Shown here in pieces: positions 13,968 to 14,023 of a stretch of DNA of 14,023 nt. Both the position numbers and the translations under genes were made by a program. Origin of the DNA: Alphaproteobacteria bacterium. Lineage in GTDB: Bacteria > Pseudomonadota > Alphaproteobacteria > UBA3830. Position 1 is the stretch's first letter, and each line of letters starts with the position of its first letter. The stretch lies in contig JAFQBQ010000003.1 of assembly GCA_017416635.1 (NCBI GenBank), positions 1 through 14,023 of the forward strand, in the 5' to 3' direction. The notes beneath the pieces were generated by a model. That model worked only from the letters and a program-made list of their open reading frames with translations. It did not search any database and was not told the DNA's origin.

Positions 13968-14023
13968 GCCTTTTCTGTTCATTATTTTCAGTCTGGCGAT
14001 TTTCTGTTATTTGTTTTCAGACA
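13921..14023 (+). CDS. Membrane protein, N-terminal fragment (runs off the window)
   Basis: The frame opens at an ATG with an excellent AGGAG site and stays open to the window end (34 residues). It encodes a short polar start (MHKNTNGLFLNYSSSK) followed by a hydrophobic helix (PFLFIIFSLAIFCYLF). The gene overlaps the PgsA-like gene by 47 bases in another frame, so it belongs to the same operon. In many alphaproteobacteria an AI-2E/PerM-type transporter lies here, followed by an hda-like gene, and the N-terminal helix is compatible with that. The fragment is too short to confirm it. Confidence 0.65.
   Translation, partial: MHKNTNGLFLNYSSSKPFLFIIFSLAIFCYLFSD

Overview
The window is an AT-rich bacterial chromosome segment. 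It most likely comes from a host-associated alphaproteobacterium with a reducing genome; a Holosporales-like endosymbiont is my best guess, and it is an inference. The grounds are: the alphaproteobacterial arrangement of a PBP-activator lipoprotein divergent from rsmI-yraN; a COG3807-type SH3 protein; a secreted ankyrin-repeat protein; decayed transposase fragments; several secreted lineage-specific proteins; and frequent non-ATG starts and overlapping genes.

Layout. 1-947 (minus) is the N-terminal part of a secreted ankyrin-repeat protein that runs off the left edge. 948-1580 is a gene-poor scar holding two decayed transposase fragments, one IS982-like and one IS630-like. 1587-2844 (minus) holds a structured ncRNA candidate (possibly 6S RNA) with its own promoter, followed by tdk (thymidine kinase) and a small periplasmic SH3 protein. 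2984-3553 (plus) is a NUDIX hydrolase that meets, tail to tail with overlapping stop codons, a 595-residue secreted HExxH protein (minus). That protein carries three almost identical 105-bp in-frame repeats. 5480-7383 (minus) is asd followed by a YhaM-like OB/HD phosphohydrolase. 7458-9070 (plus) holds rarA and infA. 9161-11132 (plus) holds two exported proteins of unknown function. 11168-12389 (minus) is rsmI-yraN. 12377-14023 (plus) is a chain of overlapping genes: an LpoA/LppC-like lipoprotein, a CDP-alcohol phosphatidyltransferase (PgsA-like), and the start of a membrane protein.

How the genes fit together. The housekeeping functions cover translation (IF-1, RsmI), replication-fork maintenance (RarA), cell wall precursors and their assembly (Asd towards diaminopimelate/lysine; the PBP activator), phospholipid synthesis, RNA turnover (YhaM-like) and thymidine salvage (Tdk). 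Between them sit secreted, probably host-facing or envelope proteins: the ankyrin protein, the HExxH protein and the two Lys/Glu-rich exported proteins. No phage, CRISPR or tRNA/rRNA genes were seen. The items most worth follow-up are the putative zinc peptidase with its recent tandem expansion between the probable metal ligands, and the ncRNA upstream of tdk.
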